In this document: positions 10,222 through 18,528 of the stretch, in pieces | Numbering within the stretch: position 1 is the stretch's first letter | How the letters are laid out: each line of letters opens with the position of its first letter | Program-made: the position numbers and the translations under genes | Source: Aquamicrobium sp. LC103 | GTDB taxonomy: Bacteria > Pseudomonadota > Alphaproteobacteria > Rhizobiales > Rhizobiaceae | Length of the DNA: 64,000 bases | Assembly: GCF_001014615.2 (NCBI RefSeq) | Contig: NZ_LBCQ02000002.1 | Location: 372,001 to 436,000 of the forward strand | Reading direction: 5' to 3' | The notes under the pieces: generated by a model | What the model was told of the DNA's origin: nothing | What the model saw: only the letters and a program-made list of their open reading frames with translations | The model's database searches: none

Positions 10222-10944
10222 GGGCGGCGCCGGCCGCGCCGGCGGCCCGATGCCGGCGAGACGGTGGAAGCCCGAGGGCGCTCCGGGAACCTCCATGTCC
10301 GCCGGCGGGCTTTTCGTTCCTCGTCGCGCGGCCATCGGCTCCTCGTCGCTCGCGCTTCACCGTTGCCACGCCCCGTTTGCCGGTCTGGCCATTGTGAGGG
10401 ATCGGGAAGCGGGGCGCGAGGGCCGTGCCTTCCGGGTATGATATACGCGGCGCGAACCTCGCGCCCCGCCGACGCTTTTTCCGGGTCCCGCAGGCAAGTG
10501 GCCGTCTTCCTGGTGAATGCGCGCCTTGCGGCGCGCGGTCACCGGGGGTCGCCCTCCATCCCTGTCGGGGCGGAGGTTCAGCCGGAGCGCCGCGTTACCG
10601 AACGACCCAGCCTCACATTCAGCGACCCCCTTCGCGGGTCTGTCCCGGTCGACGGTCTTGCCCCACGTTCGGGCCCGCCCGCCGACGTCGTCCCATCCCC
10701 GCAGATCACCGTCATGACCGGCGTTCCCGCAGAAAGGGCAGGGACGAGGGTAAGGCAGGCGGAGAGGGGTGTGGATAAAGAATTTTGGGGGGTGGGTGAG
10801 TTTTGTCGCGCCAGGTCGCGAGTTGTTCGGTTGCAATCGTGCCGCTGGCCGGATCAGAACGGCAGCGTTGGGGTGGATTCTCGCCGGACCGCTTTTGGGC
10901 GGTTGAGTAGGGAAAGCGGCCATTCATGTGGCGACCTTCAGCGA
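10222..10944. other. 720-bp stretch without a supportable gene
   Basis: Very GC-rich on the left, with several hairpins (for example the perfect GCGCGCC-TTGC-GGCGCGC at 10519-10536), then a G-rich, AT-mixed stretch near 10770-10800. Frames are open on both strands but read as low-complexity Arg/Pro/Gly text with no ribosome sites. It probably contains decayed mobile or phage DNA, given what follows. Confidence 0.45.
10856..10878 (+). repeat. left copy of imperfect direct repeat flanking the island
   Basis: Contains GAACGGCAGCGTTGGGGT. A near copy, GAACGGCAGCAATGGGGT, occurs at 12957-12974, beyond the ATPase-nuclease gene. The two copies match at 16 of 18 positions. They could be remnants of one mobile element or an attachment-site duplication. 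Confidence 0.35.
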
Positions 10945-11170
10945 CACACTGGAAACCCCGTCTATGGGGAACCGGCATCCGAATGGCTGATCATGCGCTA
11001 TGTGCGCGGTGCGCCCGTCCGCCTATGGGAACGGATTCCCGGGCGTCGGTCCGAGTCGCTGGATTACGTCATCTACGGCATGGCCGTCACGGGCTTGTCA
11101 CGGCCAATTTGGACCGGCGCGAAGGTGAAGGCGTCGGCAACCCTGCCCAAGAATGCCCCGGTTGTGGTAA
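10945..11170 (+). pseudogene. remnant of phage terminase large subunit C-terminus (GpA-like)
   Basis: One frame reads ...MRYVRGAPVRLWERIPG then RRSESLDYVIYGMAVTG, closely resembling the C-terminal region of GpA-type terminases (pattern RYVRG..V..WE..PG.RNEALDC.VYA.A). The continuation LVTANLDRREGEG, also GpA-like in pattern, lies in a different frame after about 11087, so a frameshift splits it. There is no start codon or upstream ATPase domain. I read it as a decayed prophage piece. The resemblance is from memory of the family pattern, not an alignment. Confidence 0.4.
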
Positions 11171-11213
11171 AGTCTGCGTGGCTAACTCGATAGAAAGTAG
11201 CAAGGGGGACAAG

Positions 11214-12833
11214 TTGGCATTCAAGTTTTCAATTCCGTGCATGGAAGGCGAGAGACAGTTTGATGTTGAGCCGGGGACCGCAGTAATTTTTGTTGGCGCA
11301 AACGGTGGCGACAAAACAAGGCTAGCTGTCCAGATAGAGAAGAAACTGGGCATTTCTGCCCACCGCATTTCCGCACACCGCGCTCTTAAATTAAATGCTG
11401 ACGTCGCAAAGATTAGTGAGAAGAAGGCGCTTGCAGGTCTTCGAACTGGAAATGCGAAAGAAGATGCGCCAATCAATCAACGTGAAATTCATCGCTGGGG
11501 TCAAAATGCAGCGGTAATGCTTCTAAATGATTTCGATTTCTTAATTCAGGCACTATTTGCTGAGCAATCCAACACGTCTCTGAAGGCATATAATCAACAT
11601 AAGCCGGGATCGGAAGAGTCGAAAGAAGAGTTTGAGCTTACAAAATTTGATAGATTGAAAGATATTTGGAGTCGTCTTCTCCCGCACAGGATATTAAATA
11701 TCTCTGGAGATGACATACTTGTTTCCGTTCCGGAGTCAGACGCTAATTATAAAGCATCTGATATGAGCGATGGGGAGCGTGCAATATTCTACATGATAGG
11801 GCAGGCCCTTGTGGCTGAAGCAGATCAATTACTGATCGTGGATGAGCCTGAGTTGCATGTTCATCGTTCGATCATGTCAAAGCTTTGGGACGAACTTGAA
11901 GCCGCCAGGGCTGATTGTGCGTTCGTATTCATCACCCATGATCTTGACTTTGCAGCCGCGCGTGCAGCAAGAAAATATGTCATTCGGGACTACGATCCCG
12001 CTCCTCGTTGGGCCATCGACGATGTTCCAGAAGATACCGGCTTCGACGAAGAACTGGCCACCTTAATCTTAGGCAGTCGGCGACCAATTTTGTTCGTCGA
12101 AGGCGACCGATCCAGTTTGGATTTGGCGCTGTATAGATGCTGCTATCCAGAATGGACGGTGGTTCCTCGTTCCTCGTGCACTGAAGTAATTCACGCAGTC
12201 GTCACAATGCGCGCCAACGCCGATCTCACCCGCATAACTTGCTCGGGTATCGTCGATGCAGATCACTACGACGAGGACGACAGGAGCTATTTGCGCGAAC
12301 TCGGAATCGAAACCCTGCCAGTCTCGGAGATTGAGAATGTCATCCTGTTGCCGGAAGTAAGCATGGCCATAGCTCAGTCTGAAGGGTTCAGCGGAGAGGA
12401 GTTGAAACAACGAATCGCGGCGCTTGCTGATGATATTTTCAAGAGTGTCGACTCCGACGAGGCAATCGAAAAAGTTGCTGTCAGGTATGCCAAGCGGCGC
12501 ATTGATAGGATTTTGAAGAAGCTCGATTTGAGCGGCGCTCGGACGACCGATGAGATCGAGAATGAATACAAGCATAGAACAGGAGAACTTGACGTTCGCG
12601 GACTTACCGAACGGTTCAAAGACGAGATCAGGCGAGCAATTGTGGAACGTGATCTTTCGCGATTGCTGACCCTCTATGATAACAAGGGCTTAATTGCTCT
12701 TGCGGCATCAAAGCTGAAGTCCTGTCGGCAGAAGGACTTCGAAAGTTGGCTAACGCGGACATTGCGGAATAGGATGGCACCGGGAGTGGTTGAGGCCATT
12801 GTCCATCATCTGCCAACGATGACGCCCGTCTAG
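11214..12833 (+). CDS. ABC-type ATPase fused to DUF4435/TOPRIM nuclease, PARIS (AriA-AriB)-like defence protein
   Basis: 539 residues from a TTG start behind AAGGGGG (a GTG at 11178 is the alternative). Residues 1-270 are an SMC/ABC-like ATPase: Walker A region GANGGDKT (28-35), signature MSDGERA (184-190), Walker B QLLIVDEPELHVH (205-217), H-loop ITHD (240-243). Residues 290-400 are TOPRIM-like DUF4435: FVEGD (Glu296) and VDAD (Asp348, Asp350); a helical tail follows. AriA plus AriB of the PARIS anti-phage system have these two parts, and fused forms are known; OLD-family nucleases are the alternative. Odd: the last Gly of Walker A is Asp33. The gene is AT-richer than its neighbours, signalling transfer. 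Confidence 0.75.
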   Translation: MAFKFSIPCMEGERQFDVEPGTAVIFVGANGGDKTRLAVQIEKKLGISAHRISAHRALKLNADVAKISEKKALAGLRTGNAKEDAPINQREIHRWGQNAAVMLLNDFDFLIQALFAEQSNTSLKAYNQHKPGSEESKEEFELTKFDRLKDIWSRLLPHRILNISGDDILVSVPESDANYKASDMSDGERAIFYMIGQALVAEADQLLIVDEPELHVHRSIMSKLWDELEAARADCAFVFITHDLDFAAARAARKYVIRDYDPAPRWAIDDVPEDTGFDEELATLILGSRRPILFVEGDRSSLDLALYRCCYPEWTVVPRSSCTEVIHAVVTMRANADLTRITCSGIVDADHYDEDDRSYLRELGIETLPVSEIENVILLPEVSMAIAQSEGFSGEELKQRIAALADDIFKSVDSDEAIEKVAVRYAKRRIDRILKKLDLSGARTTDEIENEYKHRTGELDVRGLTERFKDEIRRAIVERDLSRLLTLYDNKGLIALAASKLKSCRQKDFESWLTRTLRNRMAPGVVEAIVHHLPTMTPV

Positions 12834-13257
12834 CTAGCATCCGCACGTCATACTCCGCCGCTGTTGAAATTCGCTGAAAGCAGTCTTCGGCCCCGGCTTT
12901 CCCGTCCATGTGGTGCCGAACAAGTGGCAGGTTTCGGGCAGCGAAAGTAGAACCCCGAACGGCAGCAATGGGGTCGCGAGCGGACGGCCGCTTGTCGATT
13001 GCATGCCGGCGCACCTTCCGCTTCGCGGCCGGAACGCGATTTTCGCATCGGGTCTGGACAGCGCATGCGTTCTGCGCTGAATCTCGCCCCGGGGCCGGGA
13101 GGAGAGACGTTCCGGGCTTTATGCATCCGGCCGGCCGCGAGGGAGCGGTCGGCGGGTTCCGAGGACGCGGCGCCGGCGGATGGCCTGCCCGCGGCCGACG
13201 ATCGCCTCGCCCGGTTCTGGCGGTCCGGCTGACGACCCCGCGTCAAGGAGAGATGCC
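12834..13257. other. 424-bp stretch without a supportable gene
   Basis: Composition returns to high GC within 100 bp of the ATPase-nuclease stop. Open frames on both strands lack ribosome sites and recognisable content. It holds the right copy of the imperfect direct repeat (12957-12974). Confidence 0.45.
12957..12974 (+). repeat. right copy of imperfect direct repeat flanking the island
   Basis: GAACGGCAGCAATGGGGT, 16 of 18 positions identical to the copy at about 10857-10874. The preceding AGTAGAACCCC has no counterpart at the left copy. Confidence 0.35.
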
Positions 13258-13677
13258 ATGCATGCGGCGAGCCACGTTTCGATGGAAGTTCACGCGGAGT
13301 TCGAGCGCATCGGCAGGCTTGAGCTGCGCAGGCTCGCCGACGAACTGCTTGGCGATCCCGATCCCGTCGTCGTCGACCGGAGCGTCCGCTTCGTGCTCGC
13401 CGAGACGCGGGGCCTCTGGCACGGGCGCGCCCGCGCCAAGATCTGCCGGCGGCTGAAGCATCACGGGCTCGGCCGCGCCCACCGCGACCTGCTGGTGGCC
13501 TGCATCCTGCGGCGGCTTTCGACGGGCGCGTTCTCGGAACAGTTCAAGGACCAGCTGCGCCTTGCGATGCAGCTCGATCCCGGCAGGGCGGCCGAAGCCG
13601 GGACGGCATGCCTGTCGAGCCCGAAACCGCATGTCCGCCGCTACGCCCGCTGGGTGCTCGGTCACGCGGACGGCTGA
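13258..13677 (+). CDS. hypothetical helical protein (139 aa)
   Basis: The ATG at 13258 follows AAGGAGA at good spacing. The product is all-helical by appearance and Arg/Leu-rich (LELRRLADELLGDPDPVVVDRS), with a C-terminal SPKPHVRRYARWVLGH that resembles a HEAT-like repeat edge. No catalytic motif, signal or membrane segment. Two HEAT-like DUF2019 proteins lie 2-3 kb away, which may or may not be a coincidence. Function unknown. Confidence 0.6.
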   Translation: MHAASHVSMEVHAEFERIGRLELRRLADELLGDPDPVVVDRSVRFVLAETRGLWHGRARAKICRRLKHHGLGRAHRDLLVACILRRLSTGAFSEQFKDQLRLAMQLDPGRAAEAGTACLSSPKPHVRRYARWVLGHADG

Positions 13678-13821
13678 TCGGGGCCGCTCCGTTCGCACGG
13701 GCTGGGAGGCTGCCGCCAGGCGCCGCCGGTCGATGGGAAGCGCGGACGATTGGCGCTGGACATCGGGAGCCATCTGCGGTGAATTTCGCTCCGCCGATGA
13801 TCCAAGAGGAGGAACGATCCC

Positions 13822-14199
13822 ATGCATTTCGCCATCCTTGCCTATCACGAGGAGGGAATAGTCGAATCCTGGAGCGAGGAGGAGGACGCGGCGCTGATGG
13901 ACGACCTGCTCGCGGTCAACGACCGCCTCGTCGAGGCGCGGCATATGGGCCCGGCGGCCCGCCTCGGCCCGACCAAGGGGGCGGTGACGCTGCGCGGGAA
14001 GGGCGCCGGCGCGGTCACCGACGGCCCGTTCGCCGAGATCAAGGAGCAGTTGCTGGGCTTCTACGTCGTCGATTTTCCGACGCTCGACGAGGCCGTCGCC
14101 GCGGCACGCGACCTGCAACGCGCCAATCCGACCGCGAGCTATGAGATCCGGCCGATCCTGCTCTACCTGCCCGGCGCGCCGCTGGCGGCGAGCGGCTAG
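13822..14199 (+). CDS. YCII-related (DGPF domain) protein
   Basis: 125 residues with the ferredoxin-like YCII fold: starts MHFAILAYHEEG, carries the conserved VTDGPFAEIKEQLLGFYVVD (DGPF signature) and an Asp/His pair typical of the family. GAGGAGG precedes the ATG. In other bacteria such proteins are often next to ECF sigma factors and are presumed small enzymes or ligand binders; no sigma factor is next to this one. Cytosolic, function unassigned. Confidence 0.85.
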   Translation: MHFAILAYHEEGIVESWSEEEDAALMDDLLAVNDRLVEARHMGPAARLGPTKGAVTLRGKGAGAVTDGPFAEIKEQLLGFYVVDFPTLDEAVAAARDLQRANPTASYEIRPILLYLPGAPLAASG

Positions 14200-14223
14200 G
14201 TCGTTTCCGGGCAATCACTGAAA

Positions 14224-14281
14224 GGCCCCCTCCGGCCCTTCGGGCCACCTCCCCCGCGGAGCGGGTGGCGAAGGACGGGCC
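14224..14281. repeat. dispersed palindromic repeat, family A, copy 1
   Basis: A GC-rich element built of CCCCCTCCGGCCCTTCGGGCC, then CCTCCCCCGCGGAGCGGGTGG. The same element occurs inverted at 50289-50336, and its right half recurs near 22352-22380. Such intergenic palindromes are typical of rhizobial genomes. Confidence 0.65.
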
Positions 14282-14370
14282 AGACAAGCGGCTCGCCCTG
14301 AAGGACAGCGTGGTTCATCTGGAAACGCCCTTGGTCGTTGCAGGTTTCGTCCGGGGTGCTTCTCCGGCCG

Positions 14371-15465
14371 TCAGGCCTCCCGGGCGGCGCGGGCGAGGCC
14401 GTGCGCGACCAGCCGGTCGATCACTTCGGGATAGCTTACGCCGCTCGCCGCCATCGCCTTGGCATACATGCTGATGTCGGTGAAGCCGGGAATGGTGTTG
14501 AGCTCGTTGACGAGGAAGCGCATGTCGGCGGTGACGAAGAAGTCGACGCGCGCCATGCCGTCGCAGCCAACCGCCCGGAAGGCCTTCGCGGCGGCGTCGC
14601 GGATGCGGTCCTCCACCTCCCGCGGCAGCTCGGCGGGCACCTTCAGCGCCGCGCCGTCCTCGTCGACATATTTGGCGTCGTAGCTGTAGAAGCCGTGGCT
14701 TTGCGCCGGCACGATCTCGCCCGGACGGGACACGAAGAGGCCGCCCTGCGGGTCTTCCAGCACGCTCAGTTCGATCTCGCGGCCGTCGACGAATTCCTCG
14801 GCTATCAGCTTGCGGTCATGCCGGAAACCTTCCTCGAGCGCGGTCTTGTAGTCCCGTTCGGTCGAGACCTTGCTGACGCCGACGGAGGAGCCCTGCCGGG
14901 CCGGCTTGACGAAGACCGGCGATCCCAGCGCGCTCTGCAGCTCGGCGAAGGCCGGCGCGGCGTTCGGCTGGATGGTGATCGCGCGCGCGACCGGCAGGCC
15001 GGCCTCCTTCAACAGGCGCTTGGCGACGTCCTTGTCGAGCGCGGCCGCGGAACCGAGGACGCCGCAGCCGGCGAGCGGCACGCCCGCCACCTCGGCGAGC
15101 CCCTGAACCGCGCCGTCCTCGCCATGGAGGCCATGCAGGACCGGGAACAGGATGTCGATCGCCGGCAATTCACGGGGCGCGCCGCCGCCACCGCCGGCGC
15201 CTTCGGCGGGGATCGCCAGCATCCGTCCGCGCCCGCCCGGCACCAGGCAGACTTCCGTGCCGGCCGAAGGCCTCGCCAGCGCTCCGTCCTCGAACCCGGC
15301 CAAGAGCCATCGCCCGTCCCGGGTGACGAAGACCGGGATGGCGTCGTATTTCGCCGGATCGAGCGCGCGCATGACATTGGTCGCCGAAAGCACCGAGACG
15401 TCATGCTCGGCGGAGCGCCCGCCGAAGAGCACGGCGATGCGAAGTCTGGTCTGGGAAGCGGCCAT
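14371..15465 (-). CDS. ddl: D-alanine--D-alanine ligase
   Basis: 364 residues, ATP-grasp. Ligates two D-Ala for peptidoglycan precursors. Motifs: VLFGGRSAEHDVSVLSA at the N-terminus, FPVLHGLHGEDGAVQG (substrate loop), FVKPARQGSSVGVSKV (ATP-binding Lys/Ser loop), ARVDFFVT and LNTIPGFTDISMYAK (Mg-binding Glu/Asn region). The length fits the DdlA-type long forms. Rhizobia usually keep another ddl in the mra/ftsZ cluster, so this is probably a second, stand-alone copy. Confidence 0.93.
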   Translation of the reverse strand: MAASQTRLRIAVLFGGRSAEHDVSVLSATNVMRALDPAKYDAIPVFVTRDGRWLLAGFEDGALARPSAGTEVCLVPGGRGRMLAIPAEGAGGGGGAPRELPAIDILFPVLHGLHGEDGAVQGLAEVAGVPLAGCGVLGSAAALDKDVAKRLLKEAGLPVARAITIQPNAAPAFAELQSALGSPVFVKPARQGSSVGVSKVSTERDYKTALEEGFRHDRKLIAEEFVDGREIELSVLEDPQGGLFVSRPGEIVPAQSHGFYSYDAKYVDEDGAALKVPAELPREVEDRIRDAAAKAFRAVGCDGMARVDFFVTADMRFLVNELNTIPGFTDISMYAKAMAASGVSYPEVIDRLVAHGLARAAREA

Positions 15466-15537
15466 GAATAAGCTCCGAAAACGATCCGGCTGTCTCGATG
15501 CCCTCGCGGCGGGAGAAAGGCAAGCCCGGAGCTAGCG

Positions 15538-15999
15538 CTACTGCCATAGCGAGTGGTCGCGGTAGGAAAGCTCGACGCCATAGGCGCGCAATGGCTCGAT
15601 CAGGTCGTTGCGGTCGGAGCTGCGAACGTCGAAATGCATGTAGAGCAGGTCCATGGCCGTGATGCGTATTTCCAGGCGCTCGTCGACCGAGGGGATTGCC
15701 GAGAGATCGGCGTCGAGCAGGCCTCCCAGGAAGGGGATGACCCGCTCGGCATCCCAGGTCATGACCGCGGCCGCGGCGCTGACGCGGACGTGGAGGGTCG
15801 GATGAGACAGCAATCCTTCGAGCGCCGACCGTCCTTCCGCCGTGGCGACCAGCTTGTCCCTGGCGCGGTGGGCCTTCAGAAAGTGGCGATTGGCACCGCC
15901 CACGTACAGATTGCAAACGGCTTCCATGCGCAGTTCCAGGTGGTCGATATAGACCGCGATCAGCTCGTCGGTGGAAAGGCTGGAAATTCGTCGAGCCAT
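15538..15999 (-). CDS. DUF2019-like HEAT-repeat protein, paralogue 1
   Basis: 153 residues, no signal peptide. The middle (GRSALEGLLSHPTLHVRVSAA then AAVMTWDAERVIPFLGGLL) shows the two-helix 'hp...VR..AA' repeat of DUF2019/HEAT proteins. The C-terminus LIEPLRAYGVEL is nearly identical to that of the next gene upstream (LIEPMRAYGVEL), so the two are tandem duplicates that have diverged. Function unknown; a protein-binding role is the family expectation. Confidence 0.6.
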   Translation of the reverse strand: MARRISSLSTDELIAVYIDHLELRMEAVCNLYVGGANRHFLKAHRARDKLVATAEGRSALEGLLSHPTLHVRVSAAAAVMTWDAERVIPFLGGLLDADLSAIPSVDERLEIRITAMDLLYMHFDVRSSDRNDLIEPLRAYGVELSYRDHSLWQ

Positions 16000-16042
16000 G
16001 GCTGATCCCTCAAGCTGAACGCGGTTTCCCTCACGATCCTTA

Positions 16043-16495
16043 TCATGTCTCCCACTGCTTGCGGCGCGGAAGCTCGACGCCGTAGGCGCGCATCGGTTCG
16101 ATCAGCCTGTCGGGGTCGAAATTCCGGATGCCGAAATGCTGGAAGAGCCAGCCTTCCGCCTCGACGCGTATGCCGATGCGCTCATCCACGCTGGTCTCTT
16201 CGCCGAGGCTCTCGACCAGCAGCTTGCCCAGGACGGGGAGGGCCCTGTCGGGCGCCCACGCCAGGACCTTCCCTGCGGCGCGAAGCCGCAAATAGGCGGA
16301 AGGGTTCCGCAGCATGTTCTCGAGGATGTCGCGCCCCTCCGGCGTGGCGGTCAACTGGCCCAGCGCTGCCCCGACCTTGAGGATTTCGCGATTTGCGGTG
16401 GGAACGTGCTGCCGGCGCACCGCGGCCTGGTATTTTTCCTGGTGCACGAGGAATTTTTCGAGCGCCTTGGCGGTCGGTTCAGAATTCGCGGGCAT
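16043..16495 (-). CDS. DUF2019-like HEAT-repeat protein, paralogue 2
   Basis: 150 residues from MPANSEPTAK, chosen because GGAGGAG lies 8 nt before that ATG; an in-frame ATG 24 nt further upstream would place this site inside the gene. The core GRDILENMLRNPSAYLRLRAA and the ending LIEPMRAYGVELPRRKQWE match the neighbouring paralogue. It starts 37 bp after mccB stops, so it could be read through from the leucine-catabolism transcript. Function unknown. Confidence 0.6.
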   Translation of the reverse strand: MPANSEPTAKALEKFLVHQEKYQAAVRRQHVPTANREILKVGAALGQLTATPEGRDILENMLRNPSAYLRLRAAGKVLAWAPDRALPVLGKLLVESLGEETSVDERIGIRVEAEGWLFQHFGIRNFDPDRLIEPMRAYGVELPRRKQWET

Positions 16496-16532
16496 GCCCA
16501 AGCTCCTCCGGACGGCCATGGCTCGATGAACA

Positions 16533-18140
16533 CTACATCCTGAACACGCCGAACTTCGTTTCCCTGACCTCCGCGTTGAGCGCCGCCGACAGGCTGAGGG
16601 CGAGGACGTCGCGGGTTCTCGCCGGATCGATGATGCCGTCGTCCCAGAGCCGGGCGGAGGAATAGAGCGGGTGGCCCTCGTGATCGTATTTCATGAGGAT
16701 CGGCTTCTTGAACTTCGCCTCCTCCTCCGCCGGCCAGGTCTCGCCGCGACGCTCGATGCCCTCGCGCTTGACCATGGCGAGCACGGTGGCGGCCTGCTCG
16801 CCGCCCATCACCGAGATGCGCGCATTGGGCCACATCCACAGGAAACGCGGTGCGTAGGCGCGTCCGCACATGCCGTAATTGCCGGCGCCGAAGGAGCCGC
16901 CGATGATCATCGTCACCTTCGGCACCTGCGCGGTGGCGACCGCCGTCACCAGCTTGGCGCCGTCCCTGGCGATGCCGCCCGCCTCGTATTTGCGGCCGAC
17001 CATGAAGCCGGTGATGTTCTGCAGAAAGACGAGCGGGATCCCGCGCTGGCAGCAGAGCTCGATGAAATGCGCGCCCTTCAGCGCGCTCTCGGAAAACAGC
17101 ACGCCGTTGTTGCCGATGATGCCGACCGGCATGCCGTAGAGATGCGCGAAGCCGGTGACGAGCGTGGTGCCGTAGTTCTGCTTGAACTCGTCGAATTCGG
17201 AGCCGTCGACGACGCGGGCGATCACCTCGCGCACGTCATAGGGCTGGCGCAGGTCGGTCGGCACGACGCCGTAGATTTCCTCCGGCGCATAGAGCGGCGG
17301 AATCGGTTTCTGAAGCTTCAGGCCTATGGTCTTGTTTCGATTCAGGTTCCTGACGATGCGCCGGACGATCGCCAGCGCGTGCTCGTCGTCCATCGCGTAA
17401 TGGTCGGCGACGCCCGATTCGCGCGTGTGGAGGTCGGCGCCGCCGAGCTCCTCCGCCGTCACCTCCTCGCCGGTGGCCGCCTTCACCAGCGGGGGTCCGC
17501 CCAGGAAGATGGTGGCCTGCTTGCGCACCATGATCGCCTCGTCGGACATGGCCGGCACATAGGCGCCGCCCGCCGTGCAGGAACCCATGACGCAGGCGAT
17601 CTGCGGAATGCCGGCCGCCGACATGTTCGCCTGATTGTAGAAGATGCGGCCGAAATGCTCCCGGTCGGGAAAGACCTCGTCCTGGTTGGGCAGGTTGGCG
17701 CCGCCGGAATCGACCAGGTAGATGCAGGGCAGGTCGTTCTGCATCGCGATTTCCTGAGCGCGCAGATGCTTCTTCACCGTGAGCGGGAAATAGGTGCCGC
17801 CCTTGACGGTGGCGTCGTTGACCACGATCACGCATTCCTGGCCCTCGATGCGGCCGATGCCGGCGATCATGCCGGCGCCGGGCACCTCGTCGCCATACAT
17901 GCCCCAGGCCGCGAACTGGCCGATCTCCAGGAAGGGCGCACCGGTGTCGAGAAGCTGGGCCAGGCGCTCGCGCGGCAGGAGCTTGCCGCGCGAGACGTGA
18001 CGCTGGCGCGCTTCCTCCGTGCCGCCTTGCTCGACCAGCGCGGCCTTCTCGGCGATGTCCCCGACGAGCTCGCGCATGCGCTGCGCATTGGCCTTGAAAG
18101 CGTCGGAGGAGGGGGAGATCTGGGAACGGATGACAGGCAT
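16533..18140 (-). CDS. mccB: methylcrotonoyl-CoA carboxylase, carboxyltransferase beta subunit
   Basis: 535 residues, the standard length. Two crotonase-like halves: the acyl-CoA part ([39 protein letters not shown]) and the carboxybiotin part ([35 protein letters not shown]). These are hallmarks of MCC beta over propionyl-CoA carboxylase beta. It transfers CO2 from biotin on the alpha subunit to 3-methylcrotonyl-CoA in leucine breakdown. Isovaleryl-CoA dehydrogenase, the preceding enzyme, is upstream on the same strand, but a toxin-antitoxin pair sits between them. Confidence 0.93.
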   Translation of the reverse strand: MPVIRSQISPSSDAFKANAQRMRELVGDIAEKAALVEQGGTEEARQRHVSRGKLLPRERLAQLLDTGAPFLEIGQFAAWGMYGDEVPGAGMIAGIGRIEGQECVIVVNDATVKGGTYFPLTVKKHLRAQEIAMQNDLPCIYLVDSGGANLPNQDEVFPDREHFGRIFYNQANMSAAGIPQIACVMGSCTAGGAYVPAMSDEAIMVRKQATIFLGGPPLVKAATGEEVTAEELGGADLHTRESGVADHYAMDDEHALAIVRRIVRNLNRNKTIGLKLQKPIPPLYAPEEIYGVVPTDLRQPYDVREVIARVVDGSEFDEFKQNYGTTLVTGFAHLYGMPVGIIGNNGVLFSESALKGAHFIELCCQRGIPLVFLQNITGFMVGRKYEAGGIARDGAKLVTAVATAQVPKVTMIIGGSFGAGNYGMCGRAYAPRFLWMWPNARISVMGGEQAATVLAMVKREGIERRGETWPAEEEAKFKKPILMKYDHEGHPLYSSARLWDDGIIDPARTRDVLALSLSAALNAEVRETKFGVFRM

Positions 18141-18150
18141 TTCTTCTCCC

Positions 18151-18528
18151 TTAGCGGATGAGTTCTATCGTGCAGCCGACGTCGAGGTCGGCCCAGTCGC
18201 GGTCCGCGGTGAACACGGTGGCGTTTTCGCGAATCGCCAGGGCGAGGCAGGCACGGTCCCCCAGTGACAGACCTTTGTGGCGGGTGACCGCTTGCAACGC
18301 AGCCGCGCCATAGGCGTGATGCACCGAGTGTTCCGCTGCGCGCAAGCCGAGCATTTCGAGGTCGTCGACGGCTTCCTGAAGCGCCCAGCCTCTTTCGAGC
18401 AACTTGGAAACGACCTCCGTGACATTCACCGTGGAGATGACGATGTCACGGTCTTCCGTGTCGAACCACTCGCCTCCCTGCTCGCTGAAGATATGCGCGA
18501 GGATCGCTGAAGAATCGGCGACGATCAC
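18151..18528 (-). CDS. vapC: VapC-type PIN-domain ribonuclease toxin
   Basis: 125 residues, full PIN domain. The four acidic positions are visible: Asp in MIVADSSAI, Glu in NVTEVVSKL, Asp in [12 protein letters not shown], and Asp in [11 protein letters not shown]. VapC toxins cut tRNA or rRNA. Its start overlaps the end of the AbrB-type antitoxin gene by 4 nt (ATGA), the usual coupling. It ends 10 bp before the start of mccB, so the pair is wedged within the leucine-catabolism operon. Confidence 0.9.
   Translation of the reverse strand: MIVADSSAILAHIFSEQGGEWFDTEDRDIVISTVNVTEVVSKLLERGWALQEAVDDLEMLGLRAAEHSVHHAYGAAALQAVTRHKGLSLGDRACLALAIRENATVFTADRDWADLDVGCTIELIR

Noticed and set aside
10264-10940. 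Open frames (plus and minus) of 100-230 codons in the gene-free GC-rich stretch
   Set aside because: No ribosome sites, compositionally odd, no recognisable domain; only the last part of one frame resembles terminase.
10926-11213. N-terminal extension of the ATPase-nuclease to an ATG at 10926
   Set aside because: The extension crosses the terminase remnant in another frame; the TTG at 11214 has the ribosome site and places the first strand and P-loop at the usual distance.
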